Below are positions 59,690-64,000 of a stretch of 64,000 nt of DNA, piece after piece (position 1 is the stretch's first letter; each line of letters opens with the position of its first letter). Below the pieces are notes generated by a model. That model saw only the letters and a list, made by a program, of their open reading frames with translations, was not told the origin of the DNA and did not search any database. The stretch is from Sebastes aleutianus (Eukaryota; Chordata; Actinopteri; Perciformes; Sebastidae), in contig CAKAKS010000032.1 of assembly GCA_916700875.1 (NCBI GenBank), forward strand, positions 4,751,001-4,815,000, in the 5' to 3' direction. Position numbers and translations under genes: made by a program.

Positions 59690-60230
59690 AATAAGAATAG
59701 AGATGAGATGAGAGAAATACAAGTAAAAAATGATAACATATCACAGAGAGAAAGAATTTGAGGAGATTGAATACAAAATTAGAAACTGCAATAACATAAT
59801 GAGAAATTTTGAGATGAGTGCAACAAGGTTGAAATGTGTTAAGATGAGATGAGATTACATGAGAAATGACAGTCATAAAATGAATTTTGGTGAGATAATA
59901 TTAGGCAAGAGGGGTAAGAGGAAGAGATGAGGTGACATAAAGTGAGGTTAGGTTAGATAAAGTTTCGGACGAAAGGAGATAAAGTGAAATAACATGGCAG
60001 TAGATGATGGGAGATAACAGATGGGGAAATGAGTTGTGATAATGTGAGATAACATACAATAAGAGAAAAGAGATGAGATAAAAAGAGATGAGCTGAGAGG
60101 TCAAAGTAGAAACAATGAGGGAAGATTACCTAAAAAGAGATCAGATCAAATAAGAATAAAGGATATTTAAGAGAAGATGAGATATGGTGAGAGTAGACAG
60201 AATAAGTAAAAGTTAAATAAATGTTGGTCA
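59690..60230. repeat. Degenerate purine-rich GAGAT/GATAA tandem region
   Basis: GAGATGAGATGAGAGAAATA, AAGATGAGATGAGATTACAT, GAGATGAGATAAAAAGAGAT and many GATAA/GAGAT words over 540 bp suggest an old pentanucleotide satellite. It is strongly strand-asymmetric (purines on +). Open reverse frames are composition artefacts. Confidence 0.75.
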
Positions 60231-61624
60231 GCAGTAACATCATTCTTCTGAAGAGCTCTCACTAAACTAAACCTGTTTCCTCCAAGGCCAGTCACCTCCT
60301 CCATAGTCATATGTTATCTCTTTCCTCAGAGACAGAGGTGTGGTTTGCCCTCTGCTTTGACCTTCTTCATTTTACAGTTTGGGTGCTTGTGGTCATCATC
60401 GACCAGTCTTCCTAGTCTGTCATCTTCTTGAGCTGTATCAACACTTCAAAAATATTTGAATCACTTATTAGGCTTCATAAACTAAATCCTTAGTTGAATT
60501 TGTTTTTACAATTTACCACCAGTCCCTAAAAAGAGAACTTCAGGTGAGATCATCTTATCAGACAATAAAGTATTTTCTATTCTTCGCCATTCCAGTTTTC
60601 AGTGTTGATGTGGTGCACCTGAATGCACCATCAGTCCCTGACGTGGCCACACTTTTTAACCGTCCAAAGCGATGTGTTGAGATCACGAGATGAGTGCAAC
60701 CCGCGACTGATCGCAGCTCTCTGAAGTGTAGATGGCGTGACCGAAGTTCAGTACTGCGATGGAGAGTTTTCAGAGACACCAGAACGTCTTGTTATCTCTC
60801 TGTGAGGGATTCCGAGGGAGATCTGCATCCATTCCTCTCCTTCCTACATCCTGTCAGTCTGCCTATGACATCATCAGTCTGTCAGCAAATGGGAAAAGAA
60901 GTTGCCCTTTTAGATGCCTGATTAAAACCTGTATTCTACATTTTTAAATAGATTTTTAAATTATTTGCTTTATTACTATTTACTTGACTCTCGTGCTCCT
61001 CCGTATTATTAGTCCTTGCAATATTAAAAGTAAACTTAAACTTTACTTGTAATAACATACTTTGTGTTCTGATTAACAGAAAAATAAATTGTAGACAAAA
61101 TAACCCCGTAAAACTGGTATTGGTAAACTGGTAAAACTGCTTTTAGGACACGGCGAGTTCTCTCCATCATTACGGTTGTTGTTGAATTATTCCTCGTTCA
61201 GCTTGACCTGATGTCACATTTCATTTTCAGTTAATGAAATTGACTTTGCATGACTCCCTTCATGTGGTGCATTCAGTGCGTGCGAGGCAGACAGACAGCC
61301 GCGGTAGTAGAAAAAAGTAGTAAAAAATCAATTTTTGGGAGTTGTGAATCAATTCAGAATCTTAGAAGATAAGAATTGCAATTCTTACATAAATCATTTT
61401 CCCCCACCCCTTAAAAGCTTCTGAAACCGACTGCCTTTCATTTTCCACAGAACAAAACAGTAGACACACCAGCACAGGCATTAATTTGGTCACAAACACA
61501 CCGTCTGAAAGATTGTCATCATACCTTCTCCCTCCTAACCACAGGCCCACCCGCCCACACATCTGCAGCACCCACCAGCTCTCCCTCTGTCTGCTGTCCA
61601 GCACCCTCTCATCCTCCACTCCCC

Positions 61625-62050
61625 GCCATTAGGGCTAATTTGCCTGCTGCCAATGCTCTTGTCCTCGCCATGCACAGAGCGGCATTACGGATAAATGTTT
61701 TGTTACCATGGCACCAGGTACTGGTCGCCATGGGTAGCCCCTGTGGCTGGCTGGCCCATGATTATTATGCCTTTCATAAGCCAGCAATTACAGAGAAAGC
61801 CTACATCTCAAAACCTACAAAATACATAATGGCCTACAATAACACATAATTGCTGTAATTGTCATTGTCATTACACCTCCATCAACCTCTCATATGGAGC
61901 CTTCTGGCAGCGCCTGTATTACTGTAGCCAACAAAGAAACACAAAGGATGAGCAAAACAGCACTGACTGCTCATCTCAGGTTCCTGCAGTAGTAACAGTA
62001 CACTGTTACTGTAATTACATATTTTTTTATAGCATTTGTACCACTCATTA
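61625..62050. other. Candidate conserved non-coding element
   Basis: A long repeat-free stretch with GGGCTAATTTGCCTGCTGCC, GTTACCATGGCACCAGGTAC, GGCCCATGATTATTATGCC, AATTGCTGTAATTGTCATTG and homeodomain-like TAATT words. The texture resembles deeply conserved enhancers near neural genes. Conservation is untested. Confidence 0.35.
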
Positions 62051-62299
62051 GTAGTAATCGGTCTGATTTCTCTTCTTCTGAATACAAAAAATAAATGTTT
62101 CCTTACTTCTTCTATACAGATACATACAGTACATCTACATAGAGATAAATTACTCAACAGTATACGTAGTTATAAGCAGTTAAATCTAGCTTCATTTTGA
62201 CCACATGCAACTGTTAAAAGCTGCATACAAAGTCATGAATTAGTCAAAAGAATCCAGCAATATAATATATTATAACCAGTGGTGGAATGTAATGAAGTA

Positions 62300-62637
62300 C
62301 ATTCACTCAAGGATCACACAAAGGTTGCATGCCTGGGAGGAAGGGGAGTAGGTGATGAGCATGGACTCTTTGATTAAGCTGAGGGTGGACTTGGAGCCGA
62401 TGAGGAGGAGCTGAGTTTTGTCACTGTCGAGTTTGAGCAAAATTTGTTGCATCCAGACTTTTGTTGCAGACAGGCAGGAGTCAATGTCGGAGAGGGGTGG
62501 TGTTTTTGGTGCTGAGGTATATCTGGGTGTCATCGGCATAGCAGTGGAAGTCCAGGTCGAAATGGTGGATAATCTGCCCGAGGGGGATGATGTAGATGAT
62601 GAAGAGGAGTGGGCCGAGTAAGGAGCTTTGGGGAAGT
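62300..62637 (-). pseudogene. L2-type LINE reverse transcriptase fragment
   Basis: The reverse strand reads PQSSLLGPLLFIIYIIPLGQ, then HFDLDFHCYADDTQIYLS. After a shift it reads PPLSDIDSCLSATKVWMQQI, LLKLDSDKTQLLLIGSKSTL and SPSSQACNLCVILE. These are the palm motifs PQ.S, YADD and the K-loop of fish L2/Maui LINEs. Both ends are truncated and at least one frameshift is present, so it is inactive. The adjacent 62638-62760 repeat reads from the other strand. Confidence 0.85.
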
Positions 62638-62765
62638 CAAGTCAATTTTATTTGTATAGCCCAATATCACAAAACAAACCTTCACCAAAAAAAACTTTTA
62701 ACAGGGAAAAATGGAAGAAACTTCAGGAACTGAGGAGGGATCCCTCTTCCAGGATGGACAGACGT
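62638..62765 (+). repeat. Fish interspersed repeat block
   Basis: TCAATTTTATTTGTATAGCC, CAATATCACAAA and GAGGGATCCCTCTTCCAGGA form a very common fish repeat, probably a retroelement 3' region. Confidence 0.7.
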
Positions 62766-62809
62766 GCATTACATGTTTTGTGTACAGAGTAACAACATAA
62801 TGAAAATAC

Positions 62810-63851
62810 TAGGGCTGTCAAAGTTAACGCGATGATAACAGGTTAACGCAAATTTGTGTTAACGTCACAAATTTCTTTAACACAACTTGCGATTTAGCCC
62901 GGCCGCTGATAAATATTTAGGAGGTTGTAGCGGCTCAGTTTGAAAGCTAGTGAAGATACTGTCATCTTATGAAACTAGAAAAACCTAATGAATCCATTGG
63001 TACCAACCATGTCATAGTAGCTTGTCGTGGAGGAGGTTGAGTAAGGGATAATGTACAGCGAAACGGTCATTGTTGTGAAAGAATCCCCGACAGGGCCATG
63101 CTGCGATCTTTCATCGCTCTGAAGGGGATTCTTTCACAACAATGACCCGCTAGCTGTACATTATCCCGCTTATTACACGGCTACTTACTGAAGAAATCAA
63201 TATTTTGACACAAACACGGTCCTCCAGAGTCCGACATCAGAGCTGCACCCATAGCAACGGTCCTTTATACATAGCAACGGTCTGTTTTAAAGAAATTACC
63301 GACCTCAGAACGCTGTGATTGACCAATCAGAGTCGAGTATTCAACACAGCCTTGTAATAAATAACGCTATAAACTTATGCTAAATTCTGGCGAAGGAAAA
63401 ACTGTCATGACCATTTTCAAAGGGGTCCCTTGACCTCTGACCTCCGGATATGTGAATGTAAATGGGTTCTATGGGTACCCACAAGTCTCCCTTTTACAGA
63501 CATGCCCACTTTATGATAATCACATGCAGTTTGGGGCAAGTCATAGTCAAGTCAGCACACTGACAAACTGACAGCTGTTGTTGCCTGTTGGGCTGCAGTT
63601 TGCCATGTTATGATTTGAGCATATTTTTTATGCTAAATGCAGTACCTGTGAGGGTTTCTGGACAATATCTGTCATTGTTTTGTGTTGTTAATTAATTCAT
63701 TATCAATATTGATAAATATATACATTCGTCCACTCCCATGTTAAGGTACATTTTAAACAGATAAAAAAATGTGTGATTAATTTGCAATTAATCACGATTG
63801 TGATTAATGTGATTAATCTCGACTAAATATTTTAATCGATTGACAGCCCTA
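62810..63851 (+). mobile_element. Complete non-autonomous hAT element, 1042 bp
   Basis: Identical 8-bp duplications GAAAATAC flank it (62802-62809 and 63852-63859). The terminal repeats TAGGGCTGTCAA and TTGACAGCCCTA are perfect inverses, as expected for hAT. Subterminal AACGCGATGATAAC and ATTAATCACGATTG repeats could bind a transposase, by family analogy. There is no transposase frame. It contains a fold-back element at 63041-63350. Relatives are at 1-356 and 46780-47510. Confidence 0.95.
63041..63350 (+). mobile_element. Fold-back element, copy 2, within the hAT element
   Basis: The left arm (63045-63089) GGGATAATGTACAGC...GAATCCCC and right arm (63124-63167) GGGGATTC...TACATTATCCC are inverted, with a small mismatch at CGAAACGG. 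The centre differs from the copy at 20245. The right flank is shared with that copy, and CATAGCAACGGTC is duplicated here. Confidence 0.85.
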
Positions 63852-64000
63852 GAAAATACAACGTAAACAATCCATATGACAAAACACCTTGTGTGACTGT
63901 GGATGTGACAAAGGTGTGGTTATGTAGGGAGATGGAAGTGTGATCTGTTGGCTGAGTGCAGTGCCTTTGATACCAAGGCCTTCAAGTCTGGTTGACGGTA

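Larger units (their letters stand above)
55432..64000 (+). other. nrxn3: Start of the next neurexin intron, continuing past the window
   Basis: The donor is GTAAAG at 55432. The expected next LNS2 exon, which in the family begins with VVYKNND after KE, was not found downstream in any frame, so this intron is at least 8.5 kb. It contains reverse-strand LINE relics, a degenerate purine-rich tandem region, a candidate conserved element and a hAT insertion, all listed separately. Confidence 0.7.

Overview
The window is teleost nuclear DNA, probably from a spiny-rayed (percomorph-type) fish. It is AT-leaning, full of dinucleotide and tetranucleotide microsatellites, and contains fragments of many interspersed repeat types known from fish genomes: Tx1-like, L1, L2/Maui-like and Jockey-type LINEs, TTAA-flanked short DNA elements, a hAT element and fold-back elements. 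Order and species cannot be fixed from the sequence alone. No bacterial-style operons, CRISPR arrays, rRNA or convincing tRNA genes were seen.

The only host gene recognised is an alpha-neurexin on the + strand, best matched to nrxn3 by recalled paralog-specific residues. Two clean coding exons (50749-51050 and 55270-55431) encode most of the second LNS (laminin G) domain, with good splice sites and compatible phases. Between them, 53298-53342 is exactly 45 nt, flanked by AG and GT, and encodes a diverged form of the 15-residue splice-site-2 (SS2) insert. This is the most biologically interesting part of the window. The next exon lies beyond 64000. The splice-site-1 exons and upstream exons were not found, so 1-50748 is probably a large intron, with 5' flank not excluded.

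Layout: 1-356 end of a hAT-type element; 1545-2135 ATGG satellite; 3555-3768 LINE-type 3' tail; 5428-7045 TTAA-flanked element inserted in a relative, carrying a 40-bp perfect palindrome; 8420-10280 decayed Tx1-like LINE; 10818-11130 and 16600-16890 reverse-strand LINE pieces; 12.2-24.6 kb scattered TTAA elements, fold-backs and other repeats with microsatellites; 28.3-35.4 kb a nested cluster of LINE, long-TIR and TTAA elements; 37.66-38.09 kb a 433-bp fold-back; 40.53-41.02 kb an 18-unit, 27-bp minisatellite; 42.0-43.0 kb an old repeat split by a 610-bp insertion; 46.8-47.5 kb a TTAA element inside a hAT copy; 50.7-55.4 kb neurexin exons, with an L1 ORF1 relic in the first intron; 55.9-56.5 kb and 62.3-62.64 kb reverse-strand LINE reverse transcriptase relics; 62810-63851 a hAT element with perfect target-site duplications and an internal hairpin element.

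Four low-repeat stretches (about 17.1-17.3, 17.7-17.96, 36.1-36.3 and 61.6-62.05 kb) look like candidate conserved non-coding elements. That is a judgement from texture and position only and needs alignment to other fish. I saw no clearly new biological system. The leads are the diverged SS2 cassette exon, a tandem array rich in nuclear-receptor-like half sites, and several nested or palindromic mobile elements.
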